Shown here: one piece after another, positions 1 through 8,194 of the stretch
How positions within the stretch are numbered: the first letter of the stretch is position 1
Layout of the letters: each line of letters opens with the position of its first letter
NCBI GenBank assembly: GCA_028291505.1
Contig: JAQGHW010000825.1
Coordinates: 1-33,256 of the forward strand
DNA from: Rhodopila sp.
GTDB lineage: Bacteria > Pseudomonadota > Alphaproteobacteria > Acetobacterales > Acetobacteraceae
Reading direction: 5' to 3'
DNA: 33,256 nucleotides
The notes under the pieces: generated by a model
Told to the model about the DNA's origin: nothing
The model's database searches: none
What the model saw: only the letters and a program-made list of their open reading frames with translations
Program-made: the position numbers and the translations under genes

Positions 1-716
1 AGCAGGGCCGCCAGTGCCGACAGGGTCGCCAGGGCCACCATCCGGTGGTGGCGTGGTTTGGCCTTGGTAAATGCCCATGTCCCGACCCTCGATCCGCCAA
101 ACAGCACGGGCAGCGACGCAGCTGACCAGACCAGGATGTCGCGGGTGATCATCCCGCGTGCCGCCATCGGGACAAACGACACGCAGCCGGACAGCATGAA
201 GTAGACGATCGCCGTCGCGCGCATGCGTGCCGGGGTGTGCCCGACCGCCAGGAGGTAGACGACGACGGGGGGACCGCCCATCGACGCGAGGCCACTGATA
301 ATCCCCGAGACGACGCCCACGGCGAGGCTGACCAGGCGCGACGGGTTGGGCGACAGGCGTACGCCGCGATGGATCAGCAAGACGGAGGACGCGATGATCG
401 CGCCGATCACCAGGCGCACCGGGTTGGCTGGTAGCTCGGTCAGGATCAGCAGCCCGATCGGCACGCCGATGATGAGGCCAGGCGACAGCAATCGGACGGC
501 ACGCCAGTCGCACGTGGTTGCGGCTGCGCGCAGTCCGGCCACGCCGATGACCACCTGAAGCGTGACCACCAGGGGCACGACCTCGGCCGGCGGCAACGCC
601 AGGCTGAGCAACGGGACCGCGGCGAGGCCGAAACCGAAGCCGGTGAATCCTCGCAGGATCGCCGCGGCGAGTACGCCGACCAAAGTCACGATCAGGCTAT
701 AGATCGTTGAATCCAC
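1..716 (-). CDS. TauE/SafE family sulfite exporter-like permease (3' end outside window)
   Basis: This is a multi-pass inner-membrane permease of the TauE/SafE (DUF81) family, which exports sulfite, sulfoacetate or related anions; the substrate here is unknown. The open frame runs off the left edge, so about 238 codons are visible. The N-terminus has the family's first helix followed by a glycine/phenylalanine-rich turn (RGFTGFGFGL), then alternating hydrophobic segments rich in V, L, I, A and G. The second half repeats the family motif as SGLASMGGPPVVVYLL, the usual start of the second half-repeat. I chose the GTG at 714-716 because the homologous first helix begins right after it. A GAGGGA lies about 11 bases upstream, which is a weak ribosome site. 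It is divergent from the RlpA-like gene. Family assignment is confident; substrate is not. Confidence 0.88.
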   Translation of the reverse strand, partial: MDSTIYSLIVTLVGVLAAAILRGFTGFGFGLAAVPLLSLALPPAEVVPLVVTLQVVIGVAGLRAAATTCDWRAVRLLSPGLIIGVPIGLLILTELPANPVRLVIGAIIASSVLLIHRGVRLSPNPSRLVSLAVGVVSGIISGLASMGGPPVVVYLLAVGHTPARMRATAIVYFMLSGCVSFVPMAARGMITRDILVWSAASLPVLFGGSRVGTWAFTKAKPRHHRMVALATLSALAAL

Positions 717-1020
717 GTGATTTCTGGTCCCTCAGCGAGTTCGACCAGAATTCGATCATTGCGGCGATTCAGTCAAATCCCAGCAAAAAAGACCGATCCC
801 GGGGTTGTCACCCCAGTCGAAAGGCGGCATCCTGTCTGTCATGGTGCGGGGGACAACCTCACGCGGCACGAAAAAATGCCGCAAATTCACCTTTGTGGTG
901 AATTCCGTTAACACAGTGCCGGTCATTTCGACCGCATTGATGGGGCATTATTGCGCCCTTCACCACCAGCGCAACGGTTATTTATCTTTTGTTAACCGTT
1001 TGCCCCTAATTCAGTGAGGC
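717..1020. promoter_or_regulatory. Divergent intergenic region with two perfect 8-bp inverted repeats
   Basis: This 304-base gap between the permease and the RlpA-like gene must hold both promoters. Two perfect inverted repeats can be read: AATTCACC (884-891) / GGTGAATT (897-904) with a 5-base loop, and AACGGTTA (973-980) / TAACCGTT (993-1000) with 12 bases between the arms. A shorter hairpin, GCGGCA (863-868) / TGCCGC (877-882), sits just before the first. GTTAAC occurs twice (907-912 and 991-996). The stretch is clearly more AT-rich than its flanks. TTAACC resembles half-sites of alphaproteobacterial regulators such as CtrA, but no full TTAA-N7-TTAA pair is present, so no regulator is named. 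Confidence 0.5.
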
Positions 1021-1437
1021 ATGATGACCAGACATTTCGCGGCCGCCTTCGTTGCGGTTTCCGCACTTCTTGCCACCGCCTCGCATGGCGCGTTCGCACG
1101 CACTCCGTCGCAGAATGCTGTGCCTCCGGCGCCGAACGATACTGCCGCCTGGGTCTCTGAATCAGGCAAGGCCTCCTATTACGGAAAGGCCTATCATGGC
1201 CGCCGATCGGCAAGCGGTGCTCTGTTCGACCAGATGGCGCTGACCGCCGCGCACGCCTGGCTGCCGTTTGGCACCAAGGTGAGGGTCATGCTGGCCGGCA
1301 GCCGCCGCAGCGTCATCGTCACCATCACCGACCGGCTCTACTCAAGCCGGCGCGTGGTCGATCTGTCGGTGGCCGCGGCGCGCGAACTCGGCATGATGCG
1401 CCGCGGTGTCGCCGAGGTCACGCTCATCCCGGCCTGA
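1021..1437 (+). CDS. RlpA-like double-psi beta-barrel secreted protein, catalytic Glu missing
   Basis: A 138-residue exported protein with an Sec signal peptide (hydrophobic to about residue 22, probable cleavage after AFA at 25-27) and one RlpA-type double-psi beta-barrel (about 48-137). RlpA proteins act in the periplasm at the septum, where the catalytic ones cleave peptidoglycan strands lacking stem peptides. Recognisable landmarks are GKASYYG, HGRRSASG, LTAAH, LPFGT and VVDLS. Compared with Pseudomonas aeruginosa RlpA, the His (H78) and Asp (D104) are present but the position of the catalytic Glu is Ala (A67), and the usual DRGPF turn is DRLYSS. There is no lipobox Cys and no SPOR domain. 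The gene begins ATGATG, and the second ATG (1024) has better spacing from GAGG. It may bind rather than cleave peptidoglycan. Confidence 0.85.
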   Translation: MMTRHFAAAFVAVSALLATASHGAFARTPSQNAVPPAPNDTAAWVSESGKASYYGKAYHGRRSASGALFDQMALTAAHAWLPFGTKVRVMLAGSRRSVIVTITDRLYSSRRVVDLSVAAARELGMMRRGVAEVTLIPA

Positions 1438-1569
1438 CGCTTTTCTCCGCCGGCTCGTATGACAGCGTGATCGTGCATCGGGGCGAGGCGTCCTGTCCCC
1501 GACTGGGGCCATTTTCGGGCTGTTAAAACAGCTGGCAAATGGACTATGGCCGGGTGCGGAGGGCTGACG

Positions 1570-2913
1570 ATGTTCAACGATTGTCGCGGGCTGCCGGTGA
1601 CGACGGTGTCACAGCAGGCTGCCGCCGCGTTCGACCATGCCGTCGACGGGTATCTGGCCTATCGCGCCGATATGACCGCTCGGATGGAGGCACTGCTGGC
1701 CGCCGATCCGGATTTCGGACTGGCGCATTGCCTGAAGGGCTACCTGTTCCTGATGGGGTTCCGAGCCGACACGCTGGGGGCGGCCAGGGGTGCGCTGGCC
1801 GATGCGCGGCGCTGCGCTGGAACCGTTCGGGAAGCCGCCCATGCGCAGGCGCTGGCGCACTGGATCGAGGGCGACCCGGAACGTGCCGTCGCGGTGTGGG
1901 ACGATATCCTGCGCGACCATCCGCGTGACATCCTGGCGTTTCGGCTTGCCCATTTCGTGAATTTCTGGTGCGGACGGGTGGAGGCGATGCTGGCCTCGGT
2001 ACGGTGTGTCGAACCGTACTGGAGCGACGCGGTGCCTGGTTTCGTGTCGCTGCTGGCGTGCCGCTGCTTTGCGCATGAGGAGGCGGGGTACTACCTGGAA
2101 GCCGAACATGCGGGACGGGAGGCGGTGCGCCGCGATCCGACGGACCTATGGGCGGCGCATGGCGTGGCGCATGTGCTGGAGATGACCGGGCGGCGGTTGG
2201 AAGGGATCGCGTGGGTCGACGGCCTGCAGTCGCAGTGGGACGGCAGCAACAACCTGAAGCACCATCTTTGGTGGCATCAGGCGATGTATCACCTGGAACT
2301 GGGGGATTTCGCGACGGTCCTGTCACGGTATGACGCTGGATTCCGGGACCTGTTGTCGCCGCTGACCGGTATGGCTCCCGATTTGTATATCGATGTGCAG
2401 AATGCGGCCTCGATCCTGTTCCGCCTGGGCCGCCATGGGGTGGACCCCGGCGATCGATGGGTCGAGTTGGCCGACAAGGCCGAGGCCCGCATCGGCGACT
2501 GCCAGTCGGCGTTCACCTTGCCGCATTGGATGATGGCCCTGGCGGCAACGGGCCGCGACAGGGCCGCCAAGGCGATGCTGGCCGGCATGCGCGACTTCGC
2601 CCGCAACGGTCAGCCGATCGCCCGGTTGGTCGACGAAATTGCCCTGCCGGTCACCGAAGCGGTGCTGGCGAACGGGCAGGGGCGGCACGCCGCGGCGATT
2701 GCCCTGATGCGTCCCGTGCTGGGCGAGATGTACCGCATGGGCGGCAGCCACGCCCAGCAGGATGTGCTGGAGCAGGTGTTTCTCGATTCGGCGCTGAAGG
2801 CCGGGGCGCAGAATGACGTTCGCATTATGATGGAGCGGGCGGCCGGGCGGCATCCGGTTCCGCCGGTTCGGCGTCGCGGGTACGCAATGGGGGCCCATTT
2901 GCTGGCGGCATAG
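1570..2913 (+). CDS. Tetratricopeptide-repeat protein of the TTC38 type
   Basis: A 447-residue soluble alpha-helical protein. It resembles bacterial relatives of eukaryotic TTC38: it opens with a CRGLPVTT motif followed by an Ala-rich helix, and contains irregular TPR-like helix pairs, for example around [20 protein letters not shown], then an [12 protein letters not shown] stretch and [16 protein letters not shown]. No catalytic motif or signal peptide is apparent, and the molecular role of this family is unknown to me. The frame stays open eight codons further upstream, but the ATG at 1570 has a good ribosome site (GGAGGG at 1558-1563, six bases away) and matches the family's N-terminus. 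It lies 47 bases upstream of acdS on the same strand, so the two may be co-transcribed. Confidence 0.75.
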   Translation: MFNDCRGLPVTTVSQQAAAAFDHAVDGYLAYRADMTARMEALLAADPDFGLAHCLKGYLFLMGFRADTLGAARGALADARRCAGTVREAAHAQALAHWIEGDPERAVAVWDDILRDHPRDILAFRLAHFVNFWCGRVEAMLASVRCVEPYWSDAVPGFVSLLACRCFAHEEAGYYLEAEHAGREAVRRDPTDLWAAHGVAHVLEMTGRRLEGIAWVDGLQSQWDGSNNLKHHLWWHQAMYHLELGDFATVLSRYDAGFRDLLSPLTGMAPDLYIDVQNAASILFRLGRHGVDPGDRWVELADKAEARIGDCQSAFTLPHWMMALAATGRDRAAKAMLAGMRDFARNGQPIARLVDEIALPVTEAVLANGQGRHAAAIALMRPVLGEMYRMGGSHAQQDVLEQVFLDSALKAGAQNDVRIMMERAAGRHPVPPVRRRGYAMGAHLLAA

Positions 2914-2960
2914 GGGCAACCCGCGTGCTAACACTCGAGAGACAGGAAAAAGGCATCCGC

Positions 2961-3974
2961 ATGCTGGAGAAATTCGCGCGCTATCCGCTGACATTCGGCC
3001 CGACGCCGATCGAGAATCTGGAACGACTGGGCCGGCATCTCGGCGGCAAGGTCGAACTGTATGCCAAGCGCGAGGATTGCAATTCCGGGCTGGCGTTCGG
3101 CGGCAACAAGCTGCGGAAGCTGGAATACATCATTCCTGATGCGATCGCTTCGAATGCCGACACGCTGGTCTCGATCGGCGGCGTGCAGTCCAATCATACG
3201 CGGATGGTGGCGGCGGTCGCGGCGAAGATCGGCATGAAGTGCCGGCTGGTGCAGGAGAGCTGGGTGCCGCACGAAGATGCGGTTTACGACCGTGTCGGCA
3301 ACATCATGCTGAGCCGGATCATGGGCGCGGATGTGCAGATGGTCGACGAGAGCTTCGACATCGGCATCCGGGAAAGCTGGGAACAGGCGATTGCAGATGT
3401 GAAGGCCAAGGGCGGCAAGCCGTACGCGATTCCAGCGGGCGCCTCGGTGCATAAATACGGCGGCCTCGGCTACGTCGGTTTCGCCGAGGAGGTGCGGGCG
3501 CAGGAAACGGCGCTTGGCTTCGCGTTCGACTACATCATCGTCTGCACCGTGACCGGATCGACGCACGCCGGCATGGTGGTGGGGTTCGCCAAGGATGGGC
3601 GCGCGCGCAAGGTGATCGGCATCGACGCGTCGGCGACGCCGGCGAAGACCAAGGCGCAGGTGCTTGCGATCGCTCAAAACACCGCTGAACTGGTCGAACT
3701 GGGCCAGGCGATCGAGGCGGACGACGTCGTGCTGATCGAGGACTATGCCTATCCGGTTTACGGTGTTCCGTCGGAGCAGACGAAGGACGCGATCCGCTTG
3801 TGCGCGCGCCTTGAAGGGATGATCACGGACCCGGTTTATGAGGGCAAATCGATGCAAGGCATGATCGATCTGGTGGCCAAGGGGTATTTTCCTGAAGGTT
3901 CGAGGGTTCTGTATGCCCATCTTGGTGGGGCCCCGGCGCTCAACGGCTATGCCTACGCATTCCGCAACGGTTGA
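2961..3974 (+). CDS. acdS: 1-aminocyclopropane-1-carboxylate (ACC) deaminase
   Basis: A cytosolic PLP enzyme that opens ACC, the plant ethylene precursor, to 2-oxobutyrate and ammonia. The 337-residue length matches the family (about 338). The PLP lysine is K50 in FGGNK. The residues that separate true ACC deaminases from D-cysteine desulfhydrases are all present: Y293 and E294 in TDPVYEGKS and L321 in YAHLGG, each one lower than the Pseudomonas numbering (K51, Y294, E295, L322). QSN (76-78) and VQESW (97-101) also match. I chose the ATG at 2961 because it follows AGGAAAAAGG and gives the family N-terminus ([11 protein letters not shown]). No Lrp-type acdR gene is adjacent. The gene suggests plant association or use of ACC as a nitrogen source (inference). 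Confidence 0.95.
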   Translation: MLEKFARYPLTFGPTPIENLERLGRHLGGKVELYAKREDCNSGLAFGGNKLRKLEYIIPDAIASNADTLVSIGGVQSNHTRMVAAVAAKIGMKCRLVQESWVPHEDAVYDRVGNIMLSRIMGADVQMVDESFDIGIRESWEQAIADVKAKGGKPYAIPAGASVHKYGGLGYVGFAEEVRAQETALGFAFDYIIVCTVTGSTHAGMVVGFAKDGRARKVIGIDASATPAKTKAQVLAIAQNTAELVELGQAIEADDVVLIEDYAYPVYGVPSEQTKDAIRLCARLEGMITDPVYEGKSMQGMIDLVAKGYFPEGSRVLYAHLGGAPALNGYAYAFRNG

Positions 3975-4141
3975 CCGCACCGGCATCGTGAACCTGCGCT
4001 GACCCACCGGCCGGCCCATCCGGTTTGACACGCCTTTCGATCAGGGCGGGAAACCCCAGACCATCTCAGGCTTTAGATCCCTAGCGCGGATGGTTGCGTT
4101 GCTTCCGCCGCGCGCCGAATCAACTGGGAAGGTCGACAACC

Positions 4142-5653
4142 ATGGCTGACGACACGACAAGGCCCACCCTGACGACCGCGTTCGGGCGTCCGGTGGAGGA
4201 TAATCAGCACTCGCTGACGGCCGGTCCGCGCGGCCCGGTGCTGGAGCAGGACTATCATCTCACCGAGAAAATGGCCCACTTCAACCGGGAGCGTGTGCCG
4301 GAACGCGTGGTCCATGCCAAGGGCTACGGCGCATATGGCACGCTGACCATAACCCGGGACATCTCCAAATACAGTCGCGCCAAAGTGTTCAGCGCCGTCG
4401 GCAAGAAGACCGAGATGTTTGCCCGGTTCTCCACGGTGGGCGGCGAGAGCGGATCGGCCGACACCGCCCGCGATCCGCGTGGGTTCGCGATGAAGTTTTA
4501 TACCGAGGACGGCAACTGGGACCTTGTCGGGAACAACACGCCGATCTTCTTCATCCGCGACCCGCTGAAGTTTTCCGACTTTATCCGGACACAGAAGCGC
4601 GACCCGGGGACTCATCTGAAGCCGCATTGGCGACGTTGGGACTACTGGGGTCTGTCACCTGAGGCGATCCATCAGGTCATGTTCCTGTACAGTGATCGAG
4701 GCACGCCGCTGTCCGCTCGGTTTATGAACGGCTACGGCAGCCATACCTACAGCCTGTGGAACGCCCAGGGTGAGCGGTTCTGGGTCAAGTTCCATGTGAA
4801 GACGAAGCAGGGCAACAAGACCTTCGACGATGCGGCGGCGGCGAAGATGACGGCGGACGACCCGGATTTCTCGGCCAGGGACCTGCACAACGCGATCAAG
4901 AAGGGTAATTTTCCGAAATGGACCGTGTCCATCCAGGTTATGCCGGAGACCGACGCGGATACGTACAAGTTGAACCCGTTCGACCTGACCAAGGTCTGGC
5001 CGCACGGCGACTATCCGCTGATCGAGGTCGGCGAATTGGAATTGAACCGCAACCCGGCCAATTACTTCGCCGAGGTTGAGCAGGCGGCGTTCGAGCCATC
5101 CAACGTCGTGCCGGGCATCGGCTTCAGTCCCGACAAGGTGCTGCAGAACCGGATTCTGTCGTATGCCGACGCGCACCGCTACCGCATCGGCATCAACTAC
5201 GACCATATCCCGGTGAATCAGGCGAAGGCGGCAAAAGTCCACACCTACCACCGCGACGGCAACATGGTGACGGGCGACAACGGCGGCGGGTCGATCGACT
5301 ACGAGCCGAACTCGTTCGGCGGGCCGGTCGAGGACAAGTCGATCATGGAGCCGCCGCTGAAGATCAACGGCAATGGCGCCAGGTATGCGACCTATCCCGG
5401 TGACGACGAAGACCTTTACGGCCAGCCCCGGGCATTCTGGGAGAAGGTGCTGGACGACACCGGGAAGGCGCATCTTGTGGCGAACATCGTCGGCAGCATG
5501 ACCGAACCCGCGATGGGGATGGAGGACGATGCGAAGCGGCATGAGATCCAGCAGCGGATGCTGAAGCATTGGTACAAGGTGCATCCGGATTTCGGTGCGG
5601 CCGTCGAAAAGGGCATCGGTGGAGCTGCCCAGGGCAAGATCGCGGCGGAGTAG
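4142..5653 (+). CDS. katA: Monofunctional heme catalase (small-subunit, clade 3 type)
   Basis: A 503-residue catalase that dismutates hydrogen peroxide to water and oxygen. The distal heme histidine lies in [12 protein letters not shown], the distal asparagine in [15 protein letters not shown], and the proximal heme-ligand tyrosine in [12 protein letters not shown]. The length is that of small-subunit catalases; there is no C-terminal flavodoxin-like domain, which excludes the large clade 2 type. No signal peptide is seen, so it is probably cytoplasmic. The start at 4142 follows GGGAAGG with nine bases of spacing and gives the usual MADD-type opening; an in-frame ATG at 4094 is not needed. 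No oxyR gene or clear OxyR site is visible. A strong hairpin follows the gene. The symbol katA is by family and naming varies. Confidence 0.93.
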   Translation: MADDTTRPTLTTAFGRPVEDNQHSLTAGPRGPVLEQDYHLTEKMAHFNRERVPERVVHAKGYGAYGTLTITRDISKYSRAKVFSAVGKKTEMFARFSTVGGESGSADTARDPRGFAMKFYTEDGNWDLVGNNTPIFFIRDPLKFSDFIRTQKRDPGTHLKPHWRRWDYWGLSPEAIHQVMFLYSDRGTPLSARFMNGYGSHTYSLWNAQGERFWVKFHVKTKQGNKTFDDAAAAKMTADDPDFSARDLHNAIKKGNFPKWTVSIQVMPETDADTYKLNPFDLTKVWPHGDYPLIEVGELELNRNPANYFAEVEQAAFEPSNVVPGIGFSPDKVLQNRILSYADAHRYRIGINYDHIPVNQAKAAKVHTYHRDGNMVTGDNGGGSIDYEPNSFGGPVEDKSIMEPPLKINGNGARYATYPGDDEDLYGQPRAFWEKVLDDTGKAHLVANIVGSMTEPAMGMEDDAKRHEIQQRMLKHWYKVHPDFGAAVEKGIGGAAQGKIAAE

Positions 5654-5660
5654 ATGTGAG

Positions 5661-5691
5661 AGCCTCCCTCCTTCGCCGGAGGGGGGCTTTC
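5661..5691 (+). terminator. Rho-independent terminator after catalase
   Basis: An 11-bp stem pairs 5661-5671 with 5678-5688 (AGCCTCCCTCC against GGAGGGGGGCT, one G-T wobble) around a six-base loop, TTCGCC. It is followed by a short T-containing run (TTTCT). It starts 8 bases after the catalase stop codon at 5651-5653, so it most likely ends that transcript. The T tract is short. Confidence 0.8.
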
Positions 5692-5756
5692 TGCCGAACG
5701 GCGATAGCTTTCCGGGCGCATAGCCCGATCGAGTCGCCTGTCGGTTAGCCCCGTTT

Positions 5757-6130
5757 CTAGGGCTCGCCTTTTAGGGTCCGCACAGCCGATTGCAGCCGCT
5801 GGATCTGGCGCTGGATAGCGGAGACTTCGGTGCTAAGCCCGGCACATAGCGTTCGACCGCGTCTGTACGATCATTCGCCCGATCAGCCCGGGCGAAGTTC
5901 ACCACGATATCGTCGCGCATCCCAGAGAACGAGGCCTGAAGCCGGTCGATTCGCGCCATAATCTCGGCCCGCATGCCGGTCATTTCGGAGCGCATGCCAC
6001 TCATTTCGGCGCGCGTGGTCGTCATCTCGGCGCGCGTGTCTGTGACGTCGCCCCGCAGATCCAGGACTTGCCTGGACAAGGCATTGATCGCTGACAGGAT
6101 TTGGTGGGTCCACTCATCGCTCATGATCAT
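5757..6130 (-). pseudogene. Small coiled-coil protein gene with a single-base frameshift near its 3' end
   Basis: The intact frame (6130 down to 5771, 119 residues) encodes a coiled coil with a near-perfect seven-residue repeat (TRAEMTT, TRAEMSG, MRSEMTG, MRAEIMA) at about residues 32-59, then a helix ending DRTDAVERY. After that the frame turns into a Pro/Ser/Cys/Arg-rich tail of low quality. One base missing at about 5838-5846 explains this: in the next frame the helix continues as ...GLSTEVSAIQRQ... and ends ...QSAVRTLKGEP with a TAG at 5757-5759. Adding one G in the GTGCCGG context rejoins both parts into an amphipathic protein of about 124 residues. It is either a real lesion or a base error. 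ATG at 6128-6130 or 6122-6124 could start it. Function unknown; it is convergent with catalase. Confidence 0.65.
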
Positions 6131-6322
6131 CGTTTCTCAGGCACATCCGTCGCACACGTCAAGCGCCAATACGGTGAGGACCCTATCATGACCGCTGACA
6201 CCTTCTGTCCTACATTCTGCTCGCGCCGCCGGGTACTGGGGTGAGGCGGGGCTCCAATCGTCGACGATCCCGACCTGGTCCCGACCTCCCCGTATGCAAA
6301 CGGAACGGCTCGGCCTCTGTCG

Positions 6323-8104
6323 TCAGCCGCCCGCTTCAAGCTCATCGATGAACCCGGAAATCACGTCCAACCCTTTGTTCCAGAACGCCGGATCGGAGGC
6401 GTCCAGGCCGAACGGCGCCAACAGCTCCTTGTGGCGCTTCGTCCCCCCAGCTCGCAGCATATCCAGGTATTTCGCCTGGAATCCCGGGTGGCCTGACTGG
6501 AACACCGAGTACAGCGCGTTCACCAGGCAGTCGCCGAATGCATATGCGTAAACATAGAACGGCGAGTGGATGAAGTGCGGCACGTATGACCAGAATACGC
6601 TGTACTCCGGCGTGAACTCGAACGCCGGTCCGAGGCTTTCAGTCTGCACCTGCATCCACAGTTCGCCGATCCGCTCGGGCAGCAGCTCGCCGGTACGACG
6701 TTCATCGTGCAGCAGTGTCTCAAACTGGTAGAATGCCACCTGACGGACGACCGTGTTGAGCATGTCCTCGGTCTTCGCCGCCAGCATGATGCGGCGCTGC
6801 GCCGGGGTGGCGGAGTCCAGCAATGAGCGGAATGTCAGCATCTCGCCGAACACGCTTGCGGTTTCAGCCAGGGTCAGGGGCGTGTGGGACATCAGTGCGC
6901 CCTGCGGGCCGGCGAGCACCTGATGCACGCCGTGGCCGAGTTCATGCGCCAGCGTCATCACGTCCCGCGTCTTGCCGTGATAATTCAGCAGCAGGTACGG
7001 ATGCACGCTGGGCACCGTCGGATGGGCGAAGGCGCCGCCCGACTTGCCCGGTTTGAGACGCGCATCGATCCATGGCTTGTCGAAGAAGCGGCGACCGACG
7101 GAGGCCAGTTCGGGGCTGAATGCGCCGTATGCATCCAGCACCTGCCTGGTGGCGTCGGGCCATTCGATCAGCCGGTCGTCGTCGTTCGGCAGCGGCGCGT
7201 TACGGTCCCAATGCTGCAGCTTTGGGAGGCCGAGCCACTTGGCTTTCATCTGGTAGTAGCGGTGGGAGAGGCGGGGGTAGGACTGGCGTACCGCGGTGGC
7301 CAGGGCGTCGACGACCTCATCCTCCACCATGTTCGCGCGGTTGCGAAAACTGGCGGGGCGGGGGTAGTGACGCCACGTGTCCTCGATCTCCTTGTCCTTG
7401 GCCAGGGTGTTGGTGATCAGCGAGAACAGCCGGATGTTGTCGCCGAACGCCGTTCCGACAGCCTTGCCGGCGGCTTCGCGGACGGACCGGTCGCGATCGG
7501 ACAGTTTGTTCAGTGTGTCGCTGACGGTCAGGTCCTCGCCGTTCAGATTGATGCGCATGGCGGCGGTGGTTTCGTCGAACAGCCGTATCCAGGCGGCGCT
7601 GGCGGTCAGGTCGCGCTCATGCGTCAGCTTTTCCAGCTCGTCGCTGAGCTGGTGGGGACGGAACACCCGCAGGTCGCGCAGCCAGGGCCGATAGCGGGCC
7701 AAGGCGGGATCGGCGAGCTTCGCTTCCAGCACGGCGTCATCCACGCGGTTCATCTCAAGCGAGAAGAAGATCAGGTGGCTGCTGATCGCGGTTACCCGCT
7801 CATTCACGGTCTGGTAGAAGCGGCCGATGTTGGGATCGCTGGAATCGCCCGCGAACAGCAGTTGCGCGTACGATGCGACGCGGCCGAGGATTTCCTGGAT
7901 GCGCTCATATTCCGCGATCACCGCGGCCAGGGCTGCGCCGGACAGGCTTGCGAGGGTTCCGGCGTGGGCCTGGGCGAATCCCTTCGCCGTCTGCTCCGCC
8001 CGGGCAAGGTCGGCCATCACCTGCGGACTGTCGGGGGACGTGTATAGGTCGGACAGGTCCCAGGCCGGCAATGCACCCGGCTGGGCGGCGGTTGCGTCGT
8101 TCAT
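6323..8104 (-). CDS. pepF: M3 family oligoendopeptidase F
   Basis: A 593-residue cytosolic zinc metallopeptidase that trims short peptides, typically products of protein turnover. The zinc site is H387-E388-x-x-H391 (HELGH), with the third ligand E414 in TLAETASVFGE 23 residues after H391, as in clan MA M3 enzymes. The N-terminal helical lid (about 1-200) and the PepF signature regions are intact (SYPRLSHRYYQMKAKWLG, HPYLLLNYHG). There is no signal peptide. The ATG at 8102-8104 gives a typical family N-terminus. The gene is divergent from the acyl-CoA synthetase, with only 90 bases between the starts, so their promoters must lie in that short gap. The 190 bases between this gene and the coiled-coil gene hold nothing I recognise. 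Confidence 0.93.
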   Translation of the reverse strand: MNDATAAQPGALPAWDLSDLYTSPDSPQVMADLARAEQTAKGFAQAHAGTLASLSGAALAAVIAEYERIQEILGRVASYAQLLFAGDSSDPNIGRFYQTVNERVTAISSHLIFFSLEMNRVDDAVLEAKLADPALARYRPWLRDLRVFRPHQLSDELEKLTHERDLTASAAWIRLFDETTAAMRINLNGEDLTVSDTLNKLSDRDRSVREAAGKAVGTAFGDNIRLFSLITNTLAKDKEIEDTWRHYPRPASFRNRANMVEDEVVDALATAVRQSYPRLSHRYYQMKAKWLGLPKLQHWDRNAPLPNDDDRLIEWPDATRQVLDAYGAFSPELASVGRRFFDKPWIDARLKPGKSGGAFAHPTVPSVHPYLLLNYHGKTRDVMTLAHELGHGVHQVLAGPQGALMSHTPLTLAETASVFGEMLTFRSLLDSATPAQRRIMLAAKTEDMLNTVVRQVAFYQFETLLHDERRTGELLPERIGELWMQVQTESLGPAFEFTPEYSVFWSYVPHFIHSPFYVYAYAFGDCLVNALYSVFQSGHPGFQAKYLDMLRAGGTKRHKELLAPFGLDASDPAFWNKGLDVISGFIDELEAGG

Positions 8105-8194
8105 CGCGGATTCATGTCCTCGGCCTGCTGCATCGTCCCGTCATGTAGGCTAGGAGAGGCCAACGTCAAAGGGCGGGCCGCCAAAGGGAGGCAC

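Noticed and set aside
2928-5584. Long minus-strand open frames opposite acdS and catalase (2928-4031 and 4655-5584)
   Set aside because: They mirror strongly conserved plus-strand genes, have Arg/His/Val-rich composition and show no family features; they come from GC-rich codon use.
6884-8047. Plus-strand 387-codon frame opposite pepF
   Set aside because: Antisense shadow of an intact M3 peptidase with HELGH; no protein-like motifs.
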